Of a stretch of DNA of 64,000 nt, positions 21,961 to 34,935 are shown piece by piece. Both the position numbers and the translations under genes were made by a program. This stretch comes from Emydura subglobosa. Taxonomy: Eukaryota > Chordata > Testudines > Chelidae. How positions within the stretch are numbered: the stretch's first letter is position 1; each line of letters opens with the position of its first letter. Where the stretch lies: assembly GCA_007922225.1 (NCBI GenBank), contig ML679972.1:39406913-39470912 (forward strand). Direction: 5' to 3'. The notes under the pieces are model-generated. The model had not been told where the DNA came from and made no database searches. It saw only the letters and a program-made list of their open reading frames with translations.

Positions 21961-22015
21961 GAGAAAGCCCCTGTGAGACTAGGGCAGGTCACCTGACCGT
22001 TGACCAATCAAATCC
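21780..22015 (+). promoter_or_regulatory. Cluster of CCAAT/ATTGG motifs in H3.3 intron 1
   Basis: GTTGG near 21790, ATTGG near 21827, 21861 and 21933, and CCAAT near 22003 fall within about 230 bp. These are possible NF-Y sites, a transcription factor common at histone and housekeeping promoters. A GGTCACCTGACC palindrome-like E-box lies near 21987. Function is inferred from motifs only. Confidence 0.4.
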
Positions 22016-22759
22016 AGCCTTGGCGCAAAGGCTTCTGGAAGATGTAGTCTTTTTTTAAACCCACTTTATGTGGGTAATAGTGCCAAACTGGGAAGGGGAC
22101 TGGGAACTAGGACTCTTGGGTTCTCTTTAAAGCAGACTCTGTTGGCTCTGCTGGGGCTGCCATATTGTCCATGGAGGTGGGATGCCATGGCAAAATTGGG
22201 CATGTGTTTGCTGTTGTCATTGGCTCCATTGCCATGGTGCCTGGTTGCCGCGATGGCGATGGCTTCGGCCTGGTGCATCGTTGTGGTGGCGCCAATGTCG
22301 AACCGGTGCCTTGGCAGGAGTGACATGAAGGTGCGGCCAGGTCTCACTTGGCACCGAGCCAGCTCTGACCTAGGCCAGGCTGCTGGGTTGTAGGGATGTC
22401 ACTTGTTTCAGTTGCAGAGCAACTGTTGCACCATGCCCAGTTGATGGCCCCTTGCTTTTTGTAACCTCCCCATGCTGCATCCTTGCTCCCAGCCAGGGTG
22501 ACCCTCCACACTCTCCTCCCCCAGCGATCCCTTTTCCAGACACTCACTCACATGGTTCCCAGCTGCTGCTCTCACTTCCTCAGACCTAAACACCTTCCCT
22601 CCTTGGCTGCCCTGTTTCTGAGCAAGCAGGGCTGCGGGTTCCTTCGTGTCCCCTGGCTGCTGCCACTGATCGGAAGAGGGACCCTTAGGGAGGGAAATGG
22701 TGACTCTTTCTCACTGTTGAGAAATGTCACGTATGGCTCTGTGCAAAAATTGGCCACTG

Positions 22760-23095
22760 CAGAGGGGAAAAGAACCCAGGAGTCCTGATTGCAGTTCCCT
22801 CCCGTTTTAATCCACTAGACCAACGTTTCTCAACCTGCCACCCCATCAACCAGTAGTATTGGATGCGGCCCACAATGGTAAATAGGTAGAACCACTGCAT
22901 TAGACCCTCGTCCTTTGCCAGAGCTGGGAATAGAACCCAGGAGTCCTGGCTCCTAGACCCCCTTCCTGCTCTAACCACTAGATCCTGCTGCCTTCCCAAA
23001 GCTGGAAATAAAACCCAGGAGCCCTGGCTACTTGTCCTAACCTCTAGACCACATCCTCCTCCAGAGCTGGGAAGACAACACTTCTTATCTTCCAT
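22760..23095 (-). repeat. Tandemly amplified SINE sub-unit in H3.3 intron 1
   Basis: The phrase 'aacccaggagtcctgg' or close variants occurs near 22768, 22936 and 23010, each followed by 'taaccactagac'-type sequence and a 'gagctgggaa' segment. This is the reversed tRNA-like part of the MIR/CORE-SINE-type repeat, repeated with a unit of roughly 60-80 bp. Unrelated sequence ('aacgtttctcaacctgccac') interrupts it at about 22820-22915. Confidence 0.7.
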
Positions 23096-23349
23096 GCTGG
23101 GCAAATCATGTTACTAACTGAAATGATCACTCCATATTACAGCAGAAACTAAACACAGATTCCTATGTGCAATTATAGTTGGGCACTTTTATAAACTAAG
23201 TAATTCTGAGTGAGCAGTTTTGGAACTAAAGCTTTTCATGGACTTTCTGGTACTATCTTTATAAATATAGTGCCAGAAATATTTCCTAAACTTTTATATC
23301 CTGACATCTAGGGTGGCCTTCGTTACCATAGTATCTGAGCATCTCACAG

Positions 23350-23545
23350 TTGTCAATGTATTTCTCCTCCGAGCACCCTGGGAAGGCAGGGCAGTGCGAT
23401 TAGCTCGATTTTTACCAGTGGGGAACTACATTGGCTTAGTGACTTGTAGGTCACACAGGGAGTGATGTGATGTGAACCTGGGTCCCCTAAGTTTTAGGTC
23501 AGTGGCCTAACCAGTGGGCAATCCTTCCATGGTACCCAAGTACTG
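23350..23545 (-). mobile_element. MIR/CORE-SINE-like element in H3.3 intron 1
   Basis: It reads in reverse orientation: 'gagcatctcacagttgtcaa', 'cagtggggaactacattggc', 'gtgacttgtaggtcacacag', and 'gaacctgggtcccctaagtt' then 'gtggcctaaccagtgg'. This gives nearly the full element in the expected order. Confidence 0.75.
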
Positions 23546-23665
23546 TGCCATCTTGTGATATTCAGTGTCCATGCCCCAAGCATTATCGGAGTCAAGTTGT
23601 TATTGAAAAGGTTAAACTAATTTGTTCCACCTCCCACTTTTTCAAATAGATTTCTTCCATACTAA

Positions 23666-25649
<1,984 letters not shown>

Positions 25650-26215
25650 CTCGTTGGCGGCCGATACCTGCTCACACAGTGTATTAGAATAGACTAGGGT
25701 TTGTTTTTTGTTTTTCCTACTCCTGTTTGTAGTGGCTAGGACACTGGGAGATGTTATAAACCCATCTTAGTAAGATGTAAGCGATCAGGAGACTTGAATC
25801 TGTTTGTTCATAATGTACAAGCAAAAAAAAAAAATTTTTGGATTATTTTGTTTTGTTTTTGTAAACTTTTTTTTTTTTTTTTTTTCAGAATTGCAAAAAA
25901 TATATAAAACAAGGGGGAAACATTTTTGAAATATCTGGTTTTATACACAAAACTTAAGTAGATATAGCCATAAAATAAGGAGCTTTTGGTCTTCAGTTTG
26001 TAAAAATATAATGCAAAAGATCACGCTACACTATTTTTCATTATTTGCTTTGTTTTTTTCCTTTGTATTTAGAATGGGCATGATCTTTAAACTTGTTTTC
26101 TTATTTCCATTTGTCTTGTGAAATGTGACTTGGACCTTTGTAACTTTCAGGTTTCTTCACCCTGCGGTGGGAACAAAAAAAAAAAAAAGAAATAAATGTT
26201 AAATAATAACCTTTT
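25650..26215 (+). other. H3.3 3'UTR with poly(A) signal
   Basis: Sequence after the TAA contains 'agtggctaggacactgggag', 'gtaagatgtaagcgatcagg' and 'tctgtttgttcataatgtac', then T-rich and A-rich tracts. The AATAAA at 26191-26196 is the likely cleavage signal. The long UTR and poly(A) signal are typical of H3.3 genes. Confidence 0.8.
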
Positions 26216-26299
26216 TGCTGTTGCCCACTTATCCTAGGTCATGTCATATATTCTTTAGTAAGTCAAAGCAGCTTGCATCCTTGGACACAATATCCAGAG

Positions 26300-26530
26300 T
26301 TCTATAAACCCTTTCAGGATCTCAGCACTCTTCTGGGAGCATTATTTAAGATTTTCAAACCCTTGTGGGGAATGAAATGTTAGATCCATTTTTCAGATGT
26401 GGGAAACTGAAACTTAAAACCGTTGAAAATGACATGCCAAAAATCACACAGCAAGCCAGTGCCAGAACCAGAAATAAAACTCAGGAGTCTGGAATTCCAA
26501 TTCCCTGCTCCAGCTAAGAGACAGCATATC
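26300..26530 (-). mobile_element. MIR/CORE-SINE-like element
   Basis: It reads in reverse: 'cccttgtggggaatgaaatg', 'cagatgtgggaaactgaaac', 'caaaaatcacacagcaagcc' and 'gccagaaccagaaataaaac', then 'tcaggagtctgg'. It is older and more diverged than the copy at 44570. Confidence 0.7.
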
Positions 26531-27830
26531 CTGTTACAAGTGACACTAAATCATGCAATTTAGGTTCAGGATACAGAGGAAAGACCCTTTTCTTCCCCTT
26601 CTCCGCCCCCCTGCCCCCTTGTAGCATTTACTTAATGTGCTGAGATACAGAAGATAGGGACTCAGGACTCTTGTGTTCTTGGGCTGACTTGGCATGCCTT
26701 AAGCAGACAGTTTTGCTGTGCCCATTTCCCCACTGGTAACTCTGAGAGTGGCATATTTGTGCAGTTTAGTGACTGTTTCTGAAATGCTTTGGGCTCATCA
26801 GTTTGAAGGACACTATCTAACTGGGAAGTGTTGGGGTAATTGAACTCTGTTAGATATGCCCTTGTTTTAACAGCCCTTTGAGAAGATGGTGACTTAGTAT
26901 TGCATACTTCTAAAACTGTACTTCTAAACACGTCTGCCATTTCAGCTGTAGTGTTCCATGCAGGTCTGACTGTCCTTTGCTCTAAATACCCTTCTCTCTC
27001 GAGTGGTGGTGGATTATCAACGCTAATGGGAGAACCCCTCCCATCTGCATAGATAGTGTCTACACTGCAGTGCTGCTCTAGCATTTCAAGTATAGACAAG
27101 CCTTTAGTTTCACTGCACGTTATTCCTGCCCCAGACGACTCGGACAGCATGCAGCCGGGCCCTACTTAAACTCTCAGCCAAATTCTGCTCTCCGTTATAC
27201 ACTACAGTGACTTCAGTGGCATTACTGCAGTACTACAGTGGCAGAGCCAAGATCAAAATCTGGGCCATGGCTAGCACACTGCATATTTACAGCTCATCTC
27301 TGCTGATGAAGGGTCTGGAATTTCCCATCTGTCCTTTCTTGAAATGTCCTCTGCGCAGCCACCCAACTGGATATTTTTTGCTTGTTTTCCAAGAGGATCT
27401 GTTCTGATTGGAGCCTTTAACATATACTGCCCTTTAGAAAAGAGCAGCATGTCTCTTGCGATAAGCATGGAGGGAAAGGTTTTTTGTGGGTTGGGGTTTT
27501 TTTGTTTTTTTGCACTGACCTACTTTTTGCATAGGCATTCTATCCTCTGTAGGATTTGCTTTGGAATCTTAGCATCTGCCTTTATAAGACACATTAAAAA
27601 AGCTCTTTACTCCCACACACAATTTTAGATTGCTACTGCCATTCAATGCCCACTTGCTTAATGTCTCAGAAAACTCAACTGCAAAATTAGCGTTGTGGGT
27701 GGGTCTGTGGCTGAAAGCCTCATAAACTGAATAGAAAACACATCAAAGTAAAACAAAGTGCCAGTGAGCTATTATCAAGGAACATATTCCACTGGGAATA
27801 CACTCACATAAAAAGTTGAAGTAGATAAAT
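26530..27830. other. Non-coding interval with a MITE-type end
   Basis: A 162-codon open frame on the minus strand (26662-27150) overlaps repeat-derived sequence ('gtgtctacactgcagtgctg', 'gtatagacaagcc' near 27057-27103, MITE type) and is not accepted as a gene. A repeat fragment ('gccaaattctgctctccgtt' and 'gatcaaaatctgggcc') lies at 27180-27270. Nothing else is recognised. Confidence 0.4.
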
Positions 27831-27839
27831 AAAGCTATA

Positions 27840-28035
27840 GATGTTCAAAGTATCTCTTGTATGCAAATCACAAAGCGCTTTACAAATGCTAATTAGTTTA
27901 CACCTGGCAGCACTCTTGCATGGTAGAGATGTATTCCAGTCCCTGTTTTTAAACAGGGATACAGAGAGGTGAGCATCAGTGGGAGAACAAGTGAAAGAAC
28001 CCGGGAGTCTGGCGTCTCAGACCTACTGGTTTGTG
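27840..28035 (-). mobile_element. MIR/CORE-SINE-like element
   Basis: Reverse orientation: 'aatcacaaagcgctttacaa', 'ctggcagcactcttgcatgg' and 'aacagggatacagagaggtg', ending in 'aacccgggagtctggcg'. It is nearly full length. Confidence 0.7.
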
Positions 28036-28589
28036 CCTGGAAGTGGCAAGCCAAATGCAATACAAGCCTGGATTCTGTTCTTTGGCAAAGTGGCTGTGAA
28101 ATGCTCCCATTTTGCTGTAAGTGCTTTTCACTCACTTTGCAATAGAGTAAATAACTGCAAGGTAACATCCATTCAAGTCCAAGATTTCTGACCTGTGTCT
28201 TGTACATTTCCACCCTCGCTGTTCCCATTTATTCCCTTTCAGCTAGGGGGAAAAAAATAACCTCCAGGGCCTTTGTACATCTGTTCTGTCAAATCACTGC
28301 GGTGCAGGTGCTAACGGGGCTGAGCAGAGATTACCCCGCAGCACTGACTTGATTGCACTTGACAAGTTTGCATTAAATTTAGAGAGTGCGGCAGAGCAAA
28401 AGCCCTTTTATAGCCACCTTAAGTGGGATTACAGTGCCGGTGTGTCACGGCTGCTTTATTTTCTCTGGGCTAGGAAAGGCAGATGGGCCTTTGAGGACAT
28501 TTAGTCCCCTCCACTTAAAAGGGACAAGTGTGTGGTGATTGCTGGCTGGTCTTTTCTTTTTTTGCAAAGCTTTTAATATCTTGTATCTT

Positions 28590-28860
28590 ATAGGAAGGCA
28601 GTGTGGACTAGTGATTAGAGCAGGAGATGGGGCATCAGGTTTCCTGGGTTCTGTCCCCTGCTCTGGGAGGGGTTAAAGCAGGGAACCGCAGAGTGAATTT
28701 TCTGATTTCTAGTCCTGAGCTGGCCACTGACTGTGTCCTTCAGCCATTTGCTTCCTCTACCTTGTAATATGAGGATAAAAGTGCCTATCTTACAGAGAGC
28801 CTGTGTGAAAATGCCACTCACCGGTTTATTATTAATAAACAGTCTTCTCGCAAGGAAATG
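28590..28860 (+). mobile_element. MIR/CORE-SINE-like element
   Basis: Sense orientation with the tRNA-like head: 'ggcagtgtggactagtgatt', 'ggtttcctgggttctgtccc', then 'ctggccactgactgtgtcct' and 'gaggataaaagtgcctatct'. The A/B-box part is degraded. Confidence 0.7.
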
Positions 28861-29829
28861 CACAGCTCTGTCAGGAAGTCAGCACTTACCCTTCTTGGAG
28901 TGACTGTGTCCCAACAGGCCGCCCATCTAACCAGTTCCTCTCCAGTCTGCATTAGGATCTGTGTTGAGTGTTTGGCCCCCAACACAGGACATGCCGTTTA
29001 GTGGGAGCTGGCGCTCAGTGGTGGATCAGACCACTGGGATCTGAACACAAATGTGATGAACTTCTATACTCAAAATAGGGCAGCTGCCCTTTGCCACCCG
29101 CTCCCCTCGTGTGTAGCACCAGCTGTGATCTTCCAGTGCTGTACAATGTGGTCACTCAAACTTCATGGTTGCAGTGGGAATGGAACTGGCGGTATAGAGG
29201 GCAGTACACACACACACAAATACCCAGGCATGTTCAGGCCCCTGTATCTGCTTCCTGTGAGCTGCTAAAACAACATGCAGGATATGTTACTTGTCCCACT
29301 ATTATTAGTTGTGTATAATCAATCAGTATCATCTTTCCCAGCCCAGTGAGGACTTAGGGCTTTGTGTATGCAGTGATTTGCCTTGTCAGGTTCAGCCAGC
29401 CCAGTGAGTGGAGTGGCATATTAAGGAACAAACAACCCTCCAGGATAAATATTGTTCAAGGAACTAATTACAGCCTCCCCTTAAACTGAAGGAATGTGGG
29501 GCACCAGCTCATAACCCCCCAAAACCACCCCCTTTTGTACGCTGCTGCATATATGGGATGTGAGAGCACCACTGGTCTGATGTTCTTAGCACAGAAGGGG
29601 GTGAGTTAAGGAGGCAACTAGAGGCGGGTCTAGGCCCACGGCAGAATCTTGAGCGCTACAGGGAGAACAGACCACAAGAGCAGGAACTGAGGAACCCACG
29701 TTTTAATCCTAAACCTTGCCCTTGAGCTGCTGGAGCAACTCTGGGATTAGAACCAGGCAAATCGCAGCCTGAGTTCCCTAGTCATTTTGTGTCCCAGAAA
29801 TATCACCTTCTCCAGGTCGTTTCACAAAT

Positions 29830-30425
29830 CATAAAGGTGTGGGGGGGACCACTGTAATAATTTCGTCTAACCTGTGTAACATCGGCCATAGGACTCCCCA
29901 GCATTAATTCCTGTTTCAGACCCAAAAGCTCTGGTTGGATTAGAGCTGGTCTTTTACAAAAGCATCCAGTCTTGTTTTAAACATTTTCACTAACGGGGAA
30001 TCCACCATGACCCTGGGTAGTTTCTTCCAGGAGTTAATTACCCTGGCTGTGCGCCTCAATTCCAGTTTGAATTTGTCTAGCTTCAATTTCTAGCCACTGG
30101 ATCTTGTTAGACATTTAACTGCTAGATAGAAGAGCTCTCTCTTATCAAATTTTTGTTCCCTTTTCAGTTACTTATAGCCTGAGCTCAAGTCACCCCTTCA
30201 CCTTCTCTTTGATAAGTTAAACAGGTTGAGCTGCTGGAGTCGATCACTAAAGGAATGCATTCCATTCCTTTAACAATGCTCGTGGCTCTTCTCTGACCCC
30301 TTTCCAATTTATCAACCTCCTTCCTGAATTGTGGACATGAGAACTGGACACAGGATTTCCGCAGTGGTTGCACCAGGGCCAAATACAGGGGTAAAATAAC
30401 CTCTCTACTGTTCAGGGTTCCCCGG
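29830..30425 (-). mobile_element. CR1 LINE fragment (ORF2 end plus 3'UTR)
   Basis: The + strand is reverse-complement CR1: 'gtctaacctgtgtaacatcg', 'gaatttgtctagcttcaatt', 'acccctttccaatttatcaa' and 'gcaccagggccaaatacagg'. On the minus strand the frame at 30436-30185 gives a CR1 ORF2 C-terminal segment (ILPLYLALVQPL, then KLERGQRRATSIVKGME), followed by decayed sequence. It is a 5'-truncated, dead copy. Confidence 0.88.
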
Positions 30426-30574
30426 TTGTGTGCCAATTATTTAGATCAAGGGTCACACTCCTGCCTTTACCATATTGCTACTTGCAATGGGGGTCTTTGG
30501 CAGATCCAAGCTGAATGGGGGTGGGATCCCCGTATATTTAAGAGCATCATGGTATGGACAAAGTTGGGAAGCAC

Positions 30575-31625
30575 TTGTTGGGAAGATTGTAAGCTCTTTG
30601 GAGGCAGGGACTGTCACTCTGTCTATACTGCACCTGGAGCAATAGGGCCTTGATCTCAGCTGGCGCTTCTAGGGTTACTGGGTAACAAAATGGCGGATGA
30701 AATTCCATGTTGATAAATGCAAAGTAATGCAAATTGGAAAACAATCCCAACTATACATATAAAATGAGGGGATTTAAATTATCTGTTACCAGGCAAGAAA
30801 GAGATCTTGGCGTCATTGTGGATAGTTGTCTGAAAGCATGCACTCAATGTGCAGCGGCAAGCAAAAAAGCTAACAGAATGTTGGGAATCATTAAGAAAGG
30901 GCTAGATAATAAGATAGAAAATATCATATTGCCTCTTTATAAATCCATGAGACGCCCCACATCTTGAATACTGTGTGTGGATCTGGTCGCCCCATCTCAA
31001 AAAGATATATTGGAATTGGAAAAGGTACAGAAAAGGGCAACAAAAATTATTAGTGGTATGGATCAATTTCCATATGAGGAGAGATTAATAAAACTGGGAC
31101 GTTTCAGCTTGGAAAAGGGACAACTAAGGGAGGATATGATAGCGGTCTATGAAATCATGGCTGGTGTGGAGAAAGTAAATAAGGAAGTGTTATTTACTCC
31201 TCATAACACAAGAACTAGGGGTCACCAAATGAAATTAATAGGCAGTAGTTTAAAATGAACAAAAGGAAGTATTTCTTCACACAACGCACAGTCAACCTGT
31301 GGAACTCTTTGCCAGAGGATGTGAAGGCCAAGACTATAACAGGGTTTAAAAAAGAATTAGATGAGTTCATGGAGGATAGGTCCATCAGTGATGGGCAGGG
31401 ATGCAAAACCATGCTCTGAAGTGTCCCTAGCCTCTGTTTGCCAGAAGCTGGGAATGGGTCACTTGATGATTACCTATTCTAGTCATTCCTTCTGAAGCAC
31501 CTGGCATTGGCCATTGTCAGAAGACAGGATACTGGGCTAGATGGACCATTGGTCTGACCCAGTATGGCTCTTCTTATGTTCTTAGGTGCTACCGTAATTC
31601 AGATGCTATTAATTTTGGCATAAGA
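30575..31625 (+). mobile_element. MIR/L2-type SINE tail split by a CR1 insertion
   Basis: Left part 30585-30670: 'attgtaagctctttggaggc', 'gcacctggagcaatagggcc' and 'cttgatctcagctggcgctt', then 'ctaggg'. Right part from about 31586: 'aggtgctaccgtaattcaga'. In undisturbed copies of the family the two parts are contiguous. The CR1 listed separately lies between them. Confidence 0.7.
30672..31587 (+). mobile_element. CR1 LINE, 3' 0.9 kb (ORF2 C-terminus and 3'UTR)
   Basis: Sense orientation. Reading frames at 30734-30967 and 30977-31258, then 31255-31420, together cover the C-terminal part of the CR1 ORF2 protein. Recognisable segments are ERDLGVIVDSCLKACTQC, ANRMLGIIKKGL, LELEKVQKRATKIISGM, RLIKLGRFSLEKGQLREDM and KYFFTQRTVNLWNSLPEDV. 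The 3'UTR includes 'atactgggctagatggacca', 'ttggtctgacccagtatggc' and the terminal 'ttcttatgttctta'. The RT catalytic core is absent (5' truncation). A frameshift near 30966-30977 and a stop break the frame. Confidence 0.93.
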
Positions 31626-31629
31626 ATTG

Positions 31630-32228
31630 CAAACTTTTGGCCATTGCATGTGTCTATTGGGAACGGATTTTGGTTTTTTCCCCCACCCAAAGGAATTTCA
31701 GATTCAGAAATTTAAAGAACAAATCACATGTGTTTGCTCCAAGACAGGCTCATTTCGAAGGAGAGTTAAAGATACACTTGGTTCTGAAGACCTTGGTAGA
31801 AATTTCACTGCTGGCAAATGAACCCAATGTCTTGAATCTTTGGAATGCAGTCTCATGGGCATAATTTCTAGTTCCCTTGTAAAGAGGCTTCGTGACCATA
31901 AGAGGGCAGACGCATATTGGCAAAGAAGTATATCTTAAATCCTCATCTCTAAACTGAACTCTTTACTATCAACAACCATTTCCTGCTGGAACAAGCTTTA
32001 AGTATCTGGAAGAAAAGAACATCAGAAGATCGAATGTCTCTGGTTTGGAAATTCTTCAAGCCCTAAAGTGGATCCTTTGCCTTCCCTTTCCCTTTCTAGG
32101 TGGTGTCTTGAGAATTAACAGGACTTTTGGATGTGGACTAAATGACTGTAATCAGAGCTGCTGTGTCCTGTTCTGTCCAAATGTCTTTTTTAAAGAGAAG
32201 AAGGCAAAGTTGCTCAACACCAGCATAT
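31630..32228. other. Non-coding interval
   Basis: No repeat or gene is recognised with confidence. Short + strand frames (31627-31864, 32045-32230) have no recognisable protein features. Confidence 0.35.
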
Positions 32229-32645
32229 AGGAGGAAGGGTGATCTAGCAGCTAGAGCAGGGACAGGGGAAGCCAGGACACTTGGGTTCTATCCCTAGCTC
32301 TGGAGAGGAGTGGGGTCTAATGGCTAGCAAGAGAGAGGAGCCATGGACTCCTGATTCTGGGGAAGGAGTGTTATCTAGTGGTTAGAGCAGCACTGGTAGT
32401 TAGGATGTCTGGGTGCAATTCCTGGCTCCCCATGTGACCGTCATCTTTGTGGGCCTCAATGCTGCTGTCTGTAGAATGGGGATAATAAGCTTTTCTTTGT
32501 TGGTCCTGGCTATTTAACCTGTGAACTTGTCAGGAGAGGGACTGCCTCCCGCTCTGTGTCTGCACAGCACCCAGCACAATGGGGCTCCATTCTTGGGTGA
32601 TGATGCTAGGTGCTGCCATAACATCAATGATAAATACACTGTATG
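32228..32645 (+). mobile_element. MIR/CORE-SINE-like element with repeated head
   Basis: The head unit ('ctagcagctagagcagggac', 'gacacttgggttctatccct') is repeated about three times at 32235-32420 ('ggagtggggtctaatggcta', 'gagtgttatctagtggttag'). The body follows ('gtctgtagaatggggataat') and then the tail ('ctgcacagcacccagcacaa', 'taggtgctgccataacatca'). Confidence 0.75.
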
Positions 32646-32649
32646 TTTA

Positions 32650-34540
32650 CAGCAAGCTAAAGCGGTGGCTAGAAGTTTAATGCACGCAGGGCTTAAAGTG
32701 GATATAGGAAGCTAGCAGGCTGGGAAATGTTGGCCTACCCAATAAGGAAATGGCTTTATCCACAGTGACTTTTCTCCTTTAATTTAGCTGCGATTCGTTT
32801 GTGTTCCTTTTGCATTTGTTTCCCCCACTGCACTCCGTGAATGAATCCCAACTTGCTGAAGATACACTGCACCATTTGAGGTTAGGAAGTCAGTCTTTTA
32901 ATTACAGGTGCTCTGCCGTGTGGCCTCCGCTCACGCCTGGTCTTTGACAATGGGGCAGGATTTGAATTAACGTCTTCGAGGTTCAGAAATAGCTGCGCGT
33001 GAGGCGGCTTCTTGCTGGACTTGAAAAAGCACTTCTTGATTTCTTCTGCACCTCTTGCCAGCCTCATCCTGTCTCTGTCAGATAGGACAGATTTAGGCTG
33101 CAGAGATGCCTGGAGGAAGATGCCACTGACTGTCTGTGCCAAAAAGAACTAATTTGCTTCTGTTGATTGGCTTCAAATTCAGCCTCCGCTAGGTGGACAC
33201 AAAGGGTCACCACAGAGAGTGGCTACACACAGAGCATGTATGGCTCCTTAAGAACTGATTGGATGGAATCTGAATGTCCTGATTGTGTGTCACAGCCCCT
33301 GTATAGTCGGCAGCTAATGGTGGTTCTCCTTTAGCTCAAGAGGCAAGGTCCTGAGCTTTTGAAGCAGGAGCAGTGGGGTTTCCAGCTCTGTTCTCAGCAG
33401 CCAGGGCATGCCCTGGTTTGTTACGCTGTCCTCTACCCATTGCTGAAATGCAGCCACTTCTGGGGTAGGATGCAGCAGCTGCTGGCTAGGACAGGAAGTG
33501 AAGCCCGATCTGCATAGCACCCCTGGGGGTTATGAGCACTGGCTGTGAAGGGTGAGCACTCCCTGCAGCGCAGCACAGCACTCCGACCCCCAGCACTACG
33601 CTGGGGCATGAGACCAGCACTGACCGCATGGGGAGAACAACTCTGCAGTACCCAGGGATTTCCTTTGCACGCTCCCATCCAGGGACTGGCCCTACCCTCT
33701 CCTGCTTAGCTTGGCCAAGTTGCCTATGCTACAGTTTAGGGGTCTGGGGGGTGGGCTGTGAGGACAAGGGGCTAGTTGACTGGAGTTGTGCAGGACTCCT
33801 TTGGTTCATTCCTGGCTGTGCCTCCACATGGGATGTAATCGACAGGAGACCAAATAGAAGTGCCACAAGCCAAGCCGCACACAAGCCAGCACTCTGAGGA
33901 AACAGGCACCGTGTCCCTGAAAAATAATCCTCTTAGTGGAGGAAAGGCTGCCTTTGTTGGGCTTATGTTCACATCTCCGGTGCAAACCCAGAGCTGACCT
34001 GCTGGGCTGCAGATATGGGCCAAGAGCCTGGCTCTTCCCCAGCTGCCTTCTCTCCTGGTACATCCATTACCCTCCGCTGCAGACGCCCGGCCACTTAGGC
34101 CTCTGGCCAGCGGCAGGCCTGTCTCCTGTGTCGCCTGGTGACCGGCCGGCAGCATGAAGCTGTTGACACCTTCCAAGCACAGGCTTTGCTGAGTGGGGCT
34201 TGCTCTGGGTCCTTCCCCCTCATTTATATAAGAGACCCACTCCTGGATTCTTCTCCTAAAGACAGATCCAGTCATCTGGAATAGTGAACGGACTCGTGTG
34301 TGAGCAGTGTGGGGCGGGGGGGAGGGAGGTGCGGGATCTGACTGTGTGTGGCCCCGGCAGACAGAGTTGTAGGAGAGAGATCTTGACTGAGCACACCGAG
34401 AGGCCAGTGTTAGATACTGAGATATGTGTTCGCCTGAGAGCAGCTTGCGCAGCAGCTGACAGTGCTGAGCTCCAGCTGGCATGCTCAGCTAGGGCCCGCC
34501 TGAAATCAGACCCTCTTGCTTCAGCCCCACTCATCCCCCC
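32650..34540. other. Non-coding interval
   Basis: The longest open frame is a 236-codon minus-strand frame at 33772-34482. It lacks recognisable domains, and overlapping open frames on the other strand show that stop codons are simply sparse in this GC-richer stretch. No gene is accepted. No known repeat was recognised. Confidence 0.4.
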
Positions 34541-34544
34541 CACC

Positions 34545-34935
34545 AGGGCAATGCTGGCTGTGTGGATAAGGCACTGGGCTGGGCCTCAGGAGATCTGGGT
34601 TTGATTTCTGCCTCCGCTGGAGCCACCCTGCATAAACTTGGGCAGGTCACTTAACCTGTCTGGACTCTGGTTCCCCCATCTCTATAAGGGGGAAATCATC
34701 CTTTGTCTGTTTAGACTGGGAGCTCTTCAGGGCAGGGAGTGTCTCTCACTTTGTGTCAGTGTAGCACCCAGCGCAGTGGGGGCCCCAATCTTGGTCGGGG
34801 TCTGTGCAGTGCCTGGCACAACAGGACCCTGATCTCTGTCAGGGTCTGTGCAGCGCCCGGTGCAATGGAGGCCTCAATCTCAGTCGGGGTGCAATGGGCC
34901 CCTAATCTCAGCTGGCTGCTGTATTAATGATACAC
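34545..34935 (+). mobile_element. MIR/CORE-SINE-like element with amplified tail
   Basis: Head: 'gtggataaggcactgggctg' and 'ggcctcaggagatctgggtt'. Middle: 'cttgggcaggtcacttaacc' and 'ctctggttcccccatctcta'. Tail: 'actgggagctcttcagggca'. The end segment ('ggtctgtgcagtgcctggca' to 'ccctgatctctgtc') is then repeated three to four times with a unit of about 44 bp up to 34920. Confidence 0.85.

Noticed and set aside
22070..22393. 107-codon hydrophobic + strand frame in H3.3 intron 1
   Set aside because: It lies within a repeated CCATGG/GCCATGGC-rich stretch and is open on both strands; no family recognised.
26662..27150. 162-codon minus-strand open frame downstream of H3.3
   Set aside because: It overlaps MITE-type sequence (TGTCTACACTGCAGTG) and has no recognisable protein features.
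33772..34482. 236-codon minus-strand open frame
   Set aside because: No recognisable domain, biased composition, overlapping open frames on the other strand, and no supporting splice sites or start context. Probably chance in GC-rich DNA.
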